Assembly (NCBI GenBank): GCA_029239675.1
Contig: JARBUM010000001.1
Coordinates: 62,001-126,000 of the forward strand
Length of the DNA: 64,000 bases
Direction of reading: 5' to 3'
From: Pelosinus sp.
Lineage (GTDB): Bacteria > Bacillota > Negativicutes > DSM-13327
Shown here: piece after piece, positions 8,113-17,496 of the stretch
Position numbering within the stretch: position 1 is the first letter of the stretch
How the letters are laid out: every line of letters begins with the position of its first letter
Notes under the pieces: model-generated
The model's database searches: none
Seen by the model: the letters and a program-made list of their open reading frames with translations, nothing else
What the model was told of the DNA's origin: nothing
Made by a program: the position numbers and the translations under genes

Positions 8113-9720
8113 TCACCACGCTGCTATTCCACTATCAGCCCGTCCTTCCGTACCTGCAACCAAAACGCCATTATCTTGTCTAATGATCACTTGTCCCCGC
8201 CCAAAGCTGATATGGTCAAAGGACATGTTGATATCATGACCTTTCCCAATTAATGCTTCTGCAATATGTATAGGAAATCCAGGTTCTAAATCAATCTTTC
8301 TCCCTTCCTTCCATTGCCAGCGAGGTGCATCCAAAGCTGCCTGAGGATTCAGTTTGTAATCCAGCATATTCACCAGCAATTGCACATGTCCCTGGGGTTG
8401 CATAAAGGCTCCCATGACACCAAAAGGACCAATTGCCTTATTTTTTTTCGTAAGAAATCCTGGGATAATGGTATGATAGGGCTTTTTCTCTGGTTCTAGT
8501 CGATTGACATGGGCTGGATCTAAGGAGAAATTCTTACCACGATTATGTAAAGCAATTCCAGTACCTGGCACAACCAAACCAGAACCGAACCCCATATAAT
8601 TACTTTGAATATACGATACCATATTTCCTTCCTTGTCAGCAGTGGCTAAATACACTGTACCCCCAGAATCAGGTTTTCCCCCTTGTGGTAATATAGCATT
8701 ATCCTCAATTAATTTTCTACGTTCAAGTGTGTAAGCCCGAGAAAGTAAATCCGAAACATCTACTGTCATCTTTTTCCTATCTGTAATATACTTTTGCCCA
8801 TCGGCAAAAGCAATTTTGATTGCTTCGATTTGCTTATGATAGGCATCAATAGGATCGCCACAGTCAATTGTAAGGCCATTCAATATATTCAGCGCCATGA
8901 GTGCAACTAAACCATGTCCATTGGGTGGTATTTCCCATACATCATAACCTCGATATGCAACTTTGATCGGCTCCACCCACTCCGCTTTATAATTGGCGAA
9001 ATCGTCGGCTTCTAAATATCCATTAAATTGCCTTGAAAAATCGACGATCTTTTCTGCTAAAGAGCCTCGATAGAAAGACTCCCCCTTTGTCTTGCCAATT
9101 TCTCTCAAGGTGGCAGCATGATCCATAAGCTGAACCATCTCACCAGAGAGAGGAGCTCTGCCTAAAGGAGCAAAGGTACTAAACCAGGATGCAAATTCCT
9201 TTCCCTTTAGCTGCTCCGCAAAAATCCTGTATGCCACTGCCCAGTATTTACTTACAATGGGCGAGACAGGATATCCTACCTCAGCATATGATATGGCAGG
9301 TTTTAACACCTCGCCAAGAGGAAGTTTACCAAAACGCACCGACAATTCTGACCACGCAGCCGGCACTCCTGGTACGGTGACTGGAATAAAGCCATACTTC
9401 GGCATTTCATGAAAGCCGCGTTTTTTCACCGCCTCCAAAGAAATTGTTTTGGGAGACGGTCCGCTAGCATTCAATCCATATAACTTACCTTTTACCCAAA
9501 CCAATGCAAATGCATCTCCACCGATTCCATTAGAGGTAGGTTCTACCACAGTGAGGCAAGCCGCAGTAGCAATGGCAGCGTCAATCGCATTGCCTCCCAT
9601 TCTAAGAATATCCAGTCCAGCCTGGGATGCTAAATGCTGAGAAGTGGCAACCATTCCATTTTGAGCAAAAACCAATGTCCTTTGTGAGGGATAGGGATAA
9701 GAAAGTGCATCAAAATTCAT
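8113..9720 (-). CDS. ggt: Gamma-glutamyltransferase family protein
   Basis: A 535-residue Ntn-hydrolase of the gamma-glutamyltransferase family. Autocleavage would occur before Thr355 in DSGGTVYLATAD, followed by the conserved NMVSYIQSNYMGFGSG. The start is the ATG at 9720 with AGGAGG 7 nt upstream. The N-terminus (MNFDALSYPYPSQRTLVFAQ) has no signal peptide, unlike the exported enzymes of E. coli and Bacillus, so it is probably cytosolic. It could process gamma-glutamyl compounds delivered by the downstream symporter. Capsule-degrading or cephalosporin-acylase-type relatives are alternatives. Confidence 0.88.
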   Translation of the reverse strand: MNFDALSYPYPSQRTLVFAQNGMVATSQHLASQAGLDILRMGGNAIDAAIATAACLTVVEPTSNGIGGDAFALVWVKGKLYGLNASGPSPKTISLEAVKKRGFHEMPKYGFIPVTVPGVPAAWSELSVRFGKLPLGEVLKPAISYAEVGYPVSPIVSKYWAVAYRIFAEQLKGKEFASWFSTFAPLGRAPLSGEMVQLMDHAATLREIGKTKGESFYRGSLAEKIVDFSRQFNGYLEADDFANYKAEWVEPIKVAYRGYDVWEIPPNGHGLVALMALNILNGLTIDCGDPIDAYHKQIEAIKIAFADGQKYITDRKKMTVDVSDLLSRAYTLERRKLIEDNAILPQGGKPDSGGTVYLATADKEGNMVSYIQSNYMGFGSGLVVPGTGIALHNRGKNFSLDPAHVNRLEPEKKPYHTIIPGFLTKKNKAIGPFGVMGAFMQPQGHVQLLVNMLDYKLNPQAALDAPRWQWKEGRKIDLEPGFPIHIAEALIGKGHDINMSFDHISFGRGQVIIRQDNGVLVAGTEGRADSGIAAW

Positions 9721-9910
9721 ATGTAACCCTCCTAGTAATATGCGATACTTATTCATTCTATAAGTAAGCATATGTTCCTTCTCAACACTTCCCCGCCCTC
9801 TATGCCTATCATTGCTATTTTTCTTCCTTTATTGTATTTTTTCAATAAATATTGTAATATTGCACATAACCCTCAACGCAAATTTCTTATGAGAGAAAGA
9901 AGGTTTAATT

Positions 9911-10816
9911 ATGAAATCTTTTACAACCTATAAAGTCGCCAAGGAACACACAGGCTTGACCCTTGAAGATTACTTAAAAACCATTTTACAATATTCTGGG
10001 AGAAAAATTCAAAAGCTCACCAGACAAAAGGGAATCCTTTTAAATAATAAAAAAGTTTTTTTGCAAAAAAAAGTAAAACCAGAGGACACATTGCGTATCC
10101 TCATTGCTAACGATATGACTTACGGTGTGGAACCCGAGGAAGGATGTATCGAAGTCCTTTATGAAGATGATTATATGCTAGTCTTAAATAAGCCTGCTTA
10201 TCAACTAGTTCATCCTACAGGGCAAACCACCAGCGGTACATTAGCCAATTTTCTAGCCCATCACCTTAAGGAGCAAGGAATAATGTCTACGGTTCGTCCT
10301 GTACATAGATTAGACCGAGAAACCTCTGGCTGTGTGATTTTTGCCAAAGATGATCGCAGCCAATTCATCTTGGAACAGCAACTAAAAGACAGAACTTTAA
10401 AACGTACATATTGGGCTCTGGTAAAGGGAATCGTCCACCCTCCTTCTGCGACTATTGACGCTCCCATCGGATTTCATCCTACTCTGGCAAATCGTCGGGG
10501 AATCAGCGAAAAAGGCGAACAGGCTATTACCCATTATCATACCCTCCGCAATTTTTCAAACACATCCCTCTTAGAACTAGCATTAGACACAGGGAGAACC
10601 CATCAAATTCGAGTACATCTCGCTCACATCGGCTACCCCATTCTAGGAGATGGCATGTATGGGGTACGTGTACCTTATATATCCAGACAAGCCTTGCACG
10701 CCTCCTCTATCTGTTTTAAAAGCATAAAAGATCAACAGGAAATTAGGATTGAGGCCCCTCTACCTGGAGATTTTACTCGTGCCATCGATGTCTGCAGTAA
10801 AGAGCTACACTCTTAA
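9911..10816 (+). CDS. RluA-family 23S rRNA/tRNA pseudouridine synthase
   Basis: A 301-residue pseudouridine synthase with an N-terminal S4-like RNA-binding part (about residues 15-75) and the catalytic RluA core. The motif HRLDRETSG carries the catalytic Asp135, and GRTHQIRVHLAHIGYPILGD is the conserved later block. It isomerises uridine in structured RNA; which uridine is not readable from sequence. AAGAAGG lies 7 nt before the ATG. It is transcribed divergently from ggt and alone. Confidence 0.92.
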   Translation: MKSFTTYKVAKEHTGLTLEDYLKTILQYSGRKIQKLTRQKGILLNNKKVFLQKKVKPEDTLRILIANDMTYGVEPEEGCIEVLYEDDYMLVLNKPAYQLVHPTGQTTSGTLANFLAHHLKEQGIMSTVRPVHRLDRETSGCVIFAKDDRSQFILEQQLKDRTLKRTYWALVKGIVHPPSATIDAPIGFHPTLANRRGISEKGEQAITHYHTLRNFSNTSLLELALDTGRTHQIRVHLAHIGYPILGDGMYGVRVPYISRQALHASSICFKSIKDQQEIRIEAPLPGDFTRAIDVCSKELHS

Positions 10817-10861
10817 AATTTAGGATTTCAAGAAATGAGTTAGGCGTTTTTAAAACATAAT

Positions 10862-10957
10862 CGAACCACAAAGACACATAGGACACAACGGGGCTATTTA
10901 TATTTTTTGCATTCTCCTTTGTGTGCCGCGTCAGTGGCATTGTGTCTTTGTGGTTCG
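10862..10957. repeat. Palindromic repeat family A (ACCACAAAGACACA type)
   Basis: A 17-nt left arm (10862-10878, CGAACCACAAAGACACA) is perfectly complementary to 10941-10957. The 62-nt interior also contains GTG-rich words. Related copies occur at about 33969-34049 and, decayed, at 30655, 38121 and 44205. It lies between the pseudouridine synthase and the permease terminator. Confidence 0.7.
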
Positions 10958-10971
10958 TAAAATTTACAAAA

Positions 10972-10999
10972 AGAACCTCGCAAATTAATGCGAGGTTCT
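10972..10999. terminator. Bidirectional terminator
   Basis: AGAACCTCGC and GCGAGGTTCT form a perfect 10-bp stem with an 8-nt loop. T-rich runs follow on both strands (TCTTTG on plus, TTTTTG on minus). It separates the converging pseudouridine synthase and KimA-like permease genes. Confidence 0.85.
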
Positions 11000-11022
11000 C
11001 TTTGTATTTTATCAAACTAGTT

Positions 11023-12903
11023 TTACTTGTTGAGATGATAAGGAATGGTTGTCACACTTACATTTTCCTTTATTACCAACATAGCGTGTAATAGCCAGCC
11101 TGTTTGATTATGCAGCAACCTATGCCACCATTTCCGTGTCTCAAATTCAGGAATAACAACCGTAATGTAATCTTGGGGATTTTTCTTCTTCTTTAATTCC
11201 TCTACGTAATCCAGTAAGGGTTGAATCGTAAGACGATAGGGGGATTGAATGATTTCTAAATCCATACCCGGGTTCCATTCCTGCCATTTTGCTTGCACTT
11301 TAGCAGCACTCTCTTCATCTTTTGCAATATGAAGAACGATAATGTCCTTGCTTAAGGTTTTGGCAAACTTCAAAGATTCATATACTACCCGTGTTGGCGA
11401 TGAGATCGGCACGATAACATAATTGCGCACCACCATGTTATCATCATCTTGCGTTTTACTCTCCAGCGGCAGATGCAATTGCTCAGCCATGTCATCATAA
11501 TGTGACCGAATCTTCTTAAATACAAAAACCATTACAGGTATAAAAACAAGTACTGCCCAGGCACCATGGGAAAATTTAGTCATCGTAATAATGATTACCA
11601 CTAGACCCGTAGCCACTGCTCCTACACCATTCACAAATCCTCTAATTAACCAACCAGTACCCTTTTCTCGCTTCCAATGAACCACCATGCTACATTGAGC
11701 AATGGTAAAGGAAATAAATACACCAATTGCATATAATGCGATTAAATGGTCTAGATGCCCTCCAAAAACAACAATGAGCACCGCTGCTGAAAGGGTGATC
11801 ACAATAATCCCATTGGAAAAAGTCAGACGTTCACCACGGGAACTAAGATATCTAGGTAAATAGCCATCTCTAGCTACAATAGACAATAACACGGGCAACC
11901 CATTATATGCCGTATTGGCTGCCAAATAAAGTACAACCATTGTCGTAATCTGAATGTAATAATAAAGAAATGACCTACCAAAGACATGTTCCGCAAGCTG
12001 AGATAAAGCAGTAACTTCCAAAATAGGAATTATATGAAAATGCATCATCATAAAAGTAACTCCACCAAGCATAACCACTAAGATACCCGCCATCCAGTAG
12101 GTGGTAATAATAGCATTCTTCGCTTCTGGTTTTTGAAACAAAGGTACACTATCAGCAATTGCTTCTACCCCCGTCATGGAACTACAGCCATTGGCAAATG
12201 CTCTTAAAACTATGTACAACATTGCCATATTTAAAGTCTGCCTTTCTAAGGATACAGCAGGTACTAGGTCAGCGTCCTGGGTAACCGCTTGGTAAATCCC
12301 AGTAACAATTAATGCTATCATTCCTAGCAAAAATGCATAGGTAGGATATACAAACATATTGGAAGATTCTCGCATGCCACGCAAATTAACCAACATCAAA
12401 ATAAAGAATAAGACTGCTAAATCAATGCCTACTTCTTTTCCAGCTAAAGTAGGAAAGGCTGATACAATAGCTGCCGTACCTGCTGCCACACTCACAGCTG
12501 CTGTTAGAACATAGTCAGCAAAAACGGCACCAGCCGCTACTAACGCGGGAAGTTCACCAATGTTCTTTTTGGCAACAGCATAAGCACCACCGCCCCCAGG
12601 ATTAGCCCTAGAAACTTGTACATACGATAATGCCACGATGAGTAAAAGGATAGATACTGCAATAATAATCGGGGACAAATACCCATAAGCAACAACCCCT
12701 TGCGCTGCCACCAAAACAAGCAGAGCTTGCTCTGGTCCATATGCTACAGAAGATAATGCATCAGATGAAAAAATAGATAGCGCTTTCCATTTTGGTAACC
12801 GTTCATGCATCATTTCCTTATTGTGAAGAGGCTTGCCTATGAGAAAACGGCGAGCAATGCTAATCAACTTTAATCTAGACCTCCTTAATGTCCCTTTTTC
12901 CAA
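11023..12903 (-). CDS. KimA-like APC-family permease with cytosolic C-terminal domain
   Basis: A 626-residue amino acid-polyamine-organocation superfamily transporter. An N-terminal cytosolic stretch with LPKWKALSIFSSDALSSVAYGPEQ leads into about 12 membrane segments (residues ~60-470). A soluble C-terminal domain of about 140 residues follows (FAKTLSKDIIVLHIAKDEE, USP-like). This layout and the SSDALSSVAYG motif match the B. subtilis KimA/YdaO high-affinity K+ importer. Amino acid transport remains possible. The c-di-AMP riboswitch that precedes kimA in Bacillus is not seen in the 350 bp upstream. Confidence 0.8.
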   Translation of the reverse strand: MEKGTLRRSRLKLISIARRFLIGKPLHNKEMMHERLPKWKALSIFSSDALSSVAYGPEQALLVLVAAQGVVAYGYLSPIIIAVSILLLIVALSYVQVSRANPGGGGAYAVAKKNIGELPALVAAGAVFADYVLTAAVSVAAGTAAIVSAFPTLAGKEVGIDLAVLFFILMLVNLRGMRESSNMFVYPTYAFLLGMIALIVTGIYQAVTQDADLVPAVSLERQTLNMAMLYIVLRAFANGCSSMTGVEAIADSVPLFQKPEAKNAIITTYWMAGILVVMLGGVTFMMMHFHIIPILEVTALSQLAEHVFGRSFLYYYIQITTMVVLYLAANTAYNGLPVLLSIVARDGYLPRYLSSRGERLTFSNGIIVITLSAAVLIVVFGGHLDHLIALYAIGVFISFTIAQCSMVVHWKREKGTGWLIRGFVNGVGAVATGLVVIIITMTKFSHGAWAVLVFIPVMVFVFKKIRSHYDDMAEQLHLPLESKTQDDDNMVVRNYVIVPISSPTRVVYESLKFAKTLSKDIIVLHIAKDEESAAKVQAKWQEWNPGMDLEIIQSPYRLTIQPLLDYVEELKKKKNPQDYITVVIPEFETRKWWHRLLHNQTGWLLHAMLVIKENVSVTTIPYHLNK

Positions 12904-13210
12904 ATGTCACTTATACATGATTGTGTACATGCCACTAAGTCTATTTTTGACACAGCTTCTTATCCCATCTAAATATTTTATGTACTTGCTATAAAATTTA
13001 TTATACGCTTTTTTATTAAATTTTATATACTCTCTTTCTCCAAAAGAGTTAATTCTCATAAACTTTTAAATAAACAACAACAAGAAATATACTGATTCAT
13101 CTTTTTTAATCACAGAATTAGAAAATATCCCTCAGTGCACTCTAAAACTCCGTGGTAAAACGATTCCACCTGCGCTCTCTTTCCAGAAAAGCATTTACTT
13201 TGTAGCATAA

Positions 13211-13241
13211 CAAAAAAAGCCTCGCAATATTTGCAAAGCTC
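13211..13241 (-). terminator. Terminator of the tRNA operon
   Basis: On the minus strand AGCTTTGC and GCGAGGCT pair over 8 bp with two G-U wobbles and a 7-nt loop, then a run of seven T. It lies 10 nt past the 3' end of tRNA-Leu. Between 12904 and 13210 I see only AT-rich sequence with no gene. Confidence 0.7.
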
Positions 13242-13250
13242 TAATTTACG

Positions 13251-13339
13251 TGGTGCCGAGGACCGGAATCGAACCGGTACGGAGATCTCTCTCCGACGGA
13301 TTTTAAGTCCGTTGCGTCTGCCAGTTCCGCCACCCCGGC
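13251..13339 (-). tRNA. tRNA-Leu(UAA)
   Basis: The minus strand folds into an 89-nt class II tRNA with acceptor GCCGGGG, anticodon loop CTTAAAA (anticodon UAA), a long variable arm, TTCGATTCC in the T arm and an encoded CCA end. Last gene of the four-tRNA operon. Confidence 0.96.
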
Positions 13340-13385
13340 ATATATAATATGCCAAACTGTTAAAGGCAGTATAAAAAACTATTAT

Positions 13386-13459
13386 TGGAGGCGACACCTA
13401 GATTTGAACTAGGGATGAAGGTTTTGCAAACCTCTGCCTTACCACTTGGCTATGTCGCC
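13386..13459 (-). tRNA. tRNA-Cys(GCA)
   Basis: A 74-nt tRNA with acceptor GGCGACA, anticodon GCA in TTTGCAA, T arm GTTCAAATC and an encoded CCA. Third gene of the tRNA operon. Confidence 0.96.
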
Positions 13460-13469
13460 ATAGAATGAA

Positions 13470-13544
13470 TGGAGCGGGAAAGGAGATTCGAACTCCCGAC
13501 CCTCGCCTTGGCAAGGCGATGCTCTACCGCTGAGCTATTCCCGC
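13470..13544 (-). tRNA. tRNA-Gly(GCC)
   Basis: A 75-nt tRNA with acceptor GCGGGAA, anticodon GCC in TTGCCAA, T arm GTTCGAATC and an encoded CCA. Second gene of the tRNA operon. Confidence 0.96.
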
Positions 13545-13562
13545 ATAAATAAACAATAAGAA

Positions 13563-13639
13563 TGGTCGGAGCGGCAGGATTCGAACCTGCGACCCCCTGG
13601 TCCCAAGCCAGGTGCTCTACCAAGCTGAGCCACGCCCCG
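13563..13639 (-). tRNA. tRNA-Pro(UGG)
   Basis: A 77-nt tRNA with acceptor CGGGGCG, anticodon UGG in CTTGGGA, T arm GTTCGAATC and an encoded CCA. First gene of the tRNA operon. Confidence 0.96.
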
Positions 13640-13750
13640 AAATGAACTTCACTACATCACAACGAAAGGTTCACGCTTTCGTCATAGCCCATTATTTGGA
13701 TAAAACAACCACAATTATCCTTAAATAATTTACCGGGGTGACGAGTTCTA

Positions 13751-13779
13751 ATTATAGCAGAGTAATTAATATCCGTCAA
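13751..13779 (-). promoter_or_regulatory. tRNA operon promoter
   Basis: On the minus strand TTGACG (complement of 13774-13779) and TATAAT (complement of 13751-13756) are separated by exactly 17 bp. This is a near-consensus sigma-A promoter about 110 nt upstream of tRNA-Pro. Confidence 0.85.
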
Positions 13780-13928
13780 CAAAAAATCATAAATATAATT
13801 TTTGTACAATAAATGTTACGAATCCCCTTAGGCTCAATTATTCCATCGATCTTAATCCCAACTGTGAAAACAGGCTACCCTGAATATTTTTCAAATAATC
13901 CACATTCCTTAAATCGAAAAATAAAAAG

Positions 13929-13965
13929 ATGGTATAAATCTATGCTATTTATACCATCTTTTTTA
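13929..13965 (-). terminator. Terminator of the glycosyltransferase pair
   Basis: GATGGTATAAAT and ATTTATACCATC form a 12-bp stem with a 7-nt loop. T-rich sequence follows on both strands. It lies about 50 nt after the stop of the 14015 gene. An apparent small plus-strand reading frame across it is not credible. Confidence 0.8.
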
Positions 13966-14014
13966 TTTTTAATGTCATACAGCTTTATTTTATATACTCA
14001 GTTGTTAACCGATT

Positions 14015-15256
14015 CTAGATAACCTTAGCATTTGAGTATTTCTCTAGCAAAACCATTTCTTCATAATATTTTAAGCGGGTATCGACAATGGAAGACCAAG
14101 AGTATTGATGAGCCTTATCAAGGGATTTATGACAAAGTTCTTGATATTGATCATCCCCCATTTCAAGAATCCTAATAATGGCTTCAGCCAGTAACACGTG
14201 GTTTTCAGGTTCAACAAGACCACCAACTGCAAATTCAGCCAAACCTCCTACGTTTGTTGCTACGATTGGTATACCACACGCCATAGACTCTAGGGCTGCT
14301 ATGCCGAAGCCTTCCGTACGAGATGGCAAAACACTCATTTTAGCAAGATTATGCAATATTGCTAGATCTTCCTGAGAGCGATGTCCAAGATATACTACAT
14401 TTTCCATGGAATATTCATCGGAAATTTCATTACATATTTCATCAAGTTCTCCGCCACCAAGTACTAGGATCACTGCCTTTTGCCGTTGCTGTATCAGAGA
14501 GTTAGCTCTGAGTAGAACATCAATACCTTTCGTTTTAGAAACTTTTCCGCAAAAGGTGATCAGAGGCAAATCCTTAAATTTGCTAAGTCCAAACCTAGCC
14601 ATTTCCTCTTCTCTATTTATTTCTAATTCCATAAAAACAGACTGCTTATAACCATTCGATGTACTGATGACCTTTTCTGATGAAACACCATATAAATCTA
14701 TAACTTCTTGTTTAACATAGTCAGAAATAGCAAAAATATATTTAGCGTTGTTTGCAGAGCGAATCGCATACTCTCTCATTCTAGTATCATAGAGGAATCC
14801 TAATTGATCACTATGATGTGCGACTGCAACATAAGAATATCCTAGTTCGTGAAGAATATGATCAATCGCCCAAATATGCTGGCATTCTATCACATCTGGT
14901 TGAAACTCTTCCAAGACTTTCATTAATTCTTGTTTTATATAACCTAAATAAGCCTGCAATTGCACTTCGGTCAAGTCTCGAAATGTCCATGCATGCTTAT
15001 AATTACGAGGATTTGGATCTGAGATAATTAGCGGAAATGTGTAAAGTTTTACTCCTTCATATTCTACTGGAAAAGGAACAATTCGATAACGTTCCTTATT
15101 ACCATAATACTTATCATACTCAGCCCCAGGCAAGCCAAGATCTGGGAAAAATGCTACTACTTCATGTCCCCTTTTTATAAGCTCTTGCATCACAGCATCT
15201 GCTACCGTTCCGCTTCCAGTTCCCCACGGGCCAGTGTTGGTTATTAGTACTTTCAT
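14015..15256 (-). CDS. GT4-family glycosyltransferase
   Basis: A 413-residue GT-B fold glycosyltransferase. The N-terminal acceptor domain opens with NTGPWGTGSGTVADAVM. The C-terminal donor domain has the GT4 pattern FCGKVSKTKGIDVLLRA, then SRTEGFGIAALESMACGIPIVATN with the E-x7-E style catalytic pair. It transfers a sugar from a nucleotide-sugar donor in the cytosol; substrate unknown. It lies 23 bp downstream of a second GT4 gene and follows AGGAGG. The pair may make a glycan or modify a lipid, but no flippase or polymerase is adjacent. Confidence 0.87.
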   Translation of the reverse strand: MKVLITNTGPWGTGSGTVADAVMQELIKRGHEVVAFFPDLGLPGAEYDKYYGNKERYRIVPFPVEYEGVKLYTFPLIISDPNPRNYKHAWTFRDLTEVQLQAYLGYIKQELMKVLEEFQPDVIECQHIWAIDHILHELGYSYVAVAHHSDQLGFLYDTRMREYAIRSANNAKYIFAISDYVKQEVIDLYGVSSEKVISTSNGYKQSVFMELEINREEEMARFGLSKFKDLPLITFCGKVSKTKGIDVLLRANSLIQQRQKAVILVLGGGELDEICNEISDEYSMENVVYLGHRSQEDLAILHNLAKMSVLPSRTEGFGIAALESMACGIPIVATNVGGLAEFAVGGLVEPENHVLLAEAIIRILEMGDDQYQELCHKSLDKAHQYSWSSIVDTRLKYYEEMVLLEKYSNAKVI

Positions 15257-15279
15257 GACAAATTCCTCCTTAATTTCGC

Positions 15280-16917
15280 TTATAGCGTTTCATTTTTTAG
15301 GAGTTCTAAATATTGATTTGCCATACTATCCCAGGAATAGTGCAAAGCTATTTTTTTTGCAAGTTGACGTATCTCATTTCGCTTCTGTGGCTCAATTTTA
15401 GAGTAATACTCAAGAAACTGACACATATTACTAGCTAAATTGAATACCAAATGCTTATCCAAAAATAAGGGATATAATTCAGAGTCTTGAAAAAGATCCT
15501 TGAACACCACTGAATATTTTGCAATGACTTCAGAGAACCCGGAGTGGTTCGTTTGAAGTGGAATAACCCCAGAGGCAAGAGCCTCTATCGCTACCATACC
15601 GAAGGCTTCCGGAAAGACAGAAGCAGCTACAGTAACATCAGCGCATGGGATAATTTTACTCAAATAATCATGTGGTAAAAAGCCAGTAAAAATAATGTTA
15701 TGTCCGATTTTTCCTTTTGCAGCAGTAAAATAGTCTTGAGCAAACTTAGGATCATCAAGTTTTTGCAGCAACAAAGAAAAATAGATATTTTCACTGAAAG
15801 GTTCGGAGAAATTCTCTTCCGGGGATGCAATCATGCTGCGAAAAATATCCTCTCTTCCTTGATGTAATGCCGCTACCATCTTTTCAAGATAAGCCCGAAA
15901 CTCACCAAAACCAACCAAAAGGAAATAGGTATTAGGATGTTTATTGAGCACAAGGGGTGCCGCTGCAAGTAGTATATGAATCCCCTTAGTCCACAAATAT
16001 TTCCCGTAGTAAAGTACTATTTGGGATTTCATCCAGTCAATAGACTGGATTTCTTCTGCAGCATTTGCATCAGGAAGCCACATTTCCTTACCATCTTGTC
16101 TTAGATTCACTAGTCTTTCCTTCGGATTCGTAAACATTGTCTCCCGAATAATTCCATTATTCTGCAAGTAATCCGCTACCTGCGCCATACGAGCTACCTT
16201 CTCGTCATCTGACACTAATGGCTGAAATCTTTCAACGTCTACACCAGCTGGAATCACTTGAGCTTTCATCTCGACAATTGGGAGATGATCAAAGAATTCT
16301 TTAAATTCCCTAAAGGAAAATTCACTCACAAACACCAAACGATCCACGGTGTTAATCACTTCATGAGCATAGGTTTTTAGTAGTTCACTTTTTCGTACTG
16401 CAAAATTGAGGCAACTGCCATGGATGGTAACGAAGTGAGGTATACGGGGTACATGTCCCATCATTTCTAGTGCACGATGTACATACACAGGTTGCATGAT
16501 AGTGTGATTGCTGAGTATAAGATCAGGCGGCTTAGCCGATAAGATCGTATGCAGAGCTATCTGATTTAGTTCGATGTATTCCTCAATCTCTGATACTAAT
16601 AAGTCAGTAAATGTTTTTACTTGATACCCTTCATAATTATCAAATACATAGACTGGGAGTTTACCACCTAGATTTGGGCGATAAGATAAGCATTTCCCAG
16701 GATAAGCAGTATCTTGTTGAGAATGAATAACTATTTCTCGATTATTATCAATAAATTCAACGGACTGACTGACAAAATCCAGTTTTTCCGGGTACTGTTC
16801 TTGACTGAAAAGCAATACCTCATGCCCCAATAAACATAATTTCCTACATAAATTAGCAACAAATAAATTACTGCCTGTCCCCTGAAGAAAGTATCCATGA
16901 ACAACAGCTATGCGCAT
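15280..16917 (-). CDS. Large GT4-family glycosyltransferase
   Basis: A 545-residue protein with a GT4 architecture. The N-terminus MRIAVVHGYFLQGTGSNLFV resembles that of its neighbour. The donor domain has YYGKYLWTKGIHILLAAAP and ADVTVAASVFPEAFGMVAIEALASGVIPLQTN. An unusual insertion of about 100 residues around 250-400, holding several Asp/Glu-rich segments, lengthens it relative to the family norm of about 380-420. It is the first gene of a two-gene operon. The acceptor is unknown. Confidence 0.85.
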   Translation of the reverse strand: MRIAVVHGYFLQGTGSNLFVANLCRKLCLLGHEVLLFSQEQYPEKLDFVSQSVEFIDNNREIVIHSQQDTAYPGKCLSYRPNLGGKLPVYVFDNYEGYQVKTFTDLLVSEIEEYIELNQIALHTILSAKPPDLILSNHTIMQPVYVHRALEMMGHVPRIPHFVTIHGSCLNFAVRKSELLKTYAHEVINTVDRLVFVSEFSFREFKEFFDHLPIVEMKAQVIPAGVDVERFQPLVSDDEKVARMAQVADYLQNNGIIRETMFTNPKERLVNLRQDGKEMWLPDANAAEEIQSIDWMKSQIVLYYGKYLWTKGIHILLAAAPLVLNKHPNTYFLLVGFGEFRAYLEKMVAALHQGREDIFRSMIASPEENFSEPFSENIYFSLLLQKLDDPKFAQDYFTAAKGKIGHNIIFTGFLPHDYLSKIIPCADVTVAASVFPEAFGMVAIEALASGVIPLQTNHSGFSEVIAKYSVVFKDLFQDSELYPLFLDKHLVFNLASNMCQFLEYYSKIEPQKRNEIRQLAKKIALHYSWDSMANQYLELLKNETL

Positions 16918-17306
16918 AAATTATTTCCTTCCCACCCTAGCGGTGCTTCTTTGACAAACAACAGTATTCTAAAAATTCATTGGGAGTCTTAAAGCGATTT
17001 AGTCATCAAGTCTTCGATTAGCATTTTTTCTCTGGACGTAGACAATATAGGTACATAATTCATAATGCATTTTGTACTTGCATATCTAGTCACCGCCTTA
17101 ATAGAATGATTTTATATGAAATTTTTACCACTACTAGTATTTTATAGATATTATATAATTTCAAGAATTTTTAGTCAATAATTATATTCTCTAAATAAAA
17201 GTTATTTTGTAATTTTCTATATCTTTTTTTTACCAGATAGAGTCTTGCGATTGTTAACCAAATGGAAGTGGGAGTTAATAGGGTTTTCATTGAAAAAAGT
17301 ATATAA

Positions 17307-17356
17307 AGAATGGCAAGAATCTACAGTTTATAATAAACTCAGGTCCTTGCCATTCT
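17307..17356 (-). terminator. Nested hairpin, probable flavodoxin terminator
   Basis: An outer 11-bp perfect stem (AGAATGGCAAG at 17307-17317 with CTTGCCATTCT at 17346-17356) encloses an inner perfect 7-1-7 palindrome (17325-17339). On the minus strand the outer stem is followed by a T-rich stretch. The rest of 16918-17496 is AT-rich and shows no gene; 17452-17463 resembles part of the dispersed palindrome family in reverse orientation. Confidence 0.55.
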
Positions 17357-17496
17357 ATGGAGCTACAATATTCTAAAGTAATAATACCTACTATTCAGTT
17401 TTATCCGATAGACAATTTGCTCTAACCTCAACAAATGGGATTTAGGAGCAACGAAGTCGCACTTATCTTTCAAGGGTGAAATACAAACATCTATAA

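Noticed and set aside
12904-13210. c-di-AMP riboswitch ahead of the KimA-like permease
   Set aside because: Looked for because Bacillus kimA has one; the interval is AT-rich without the expected conserved segments.
13813-14022. Small plus-strand frame near the tRNA promoter
   Set aside because: It spans the 12-bp terminator at 13929-13965 and overlaps the glycosyltransferase end; no ribosome site.
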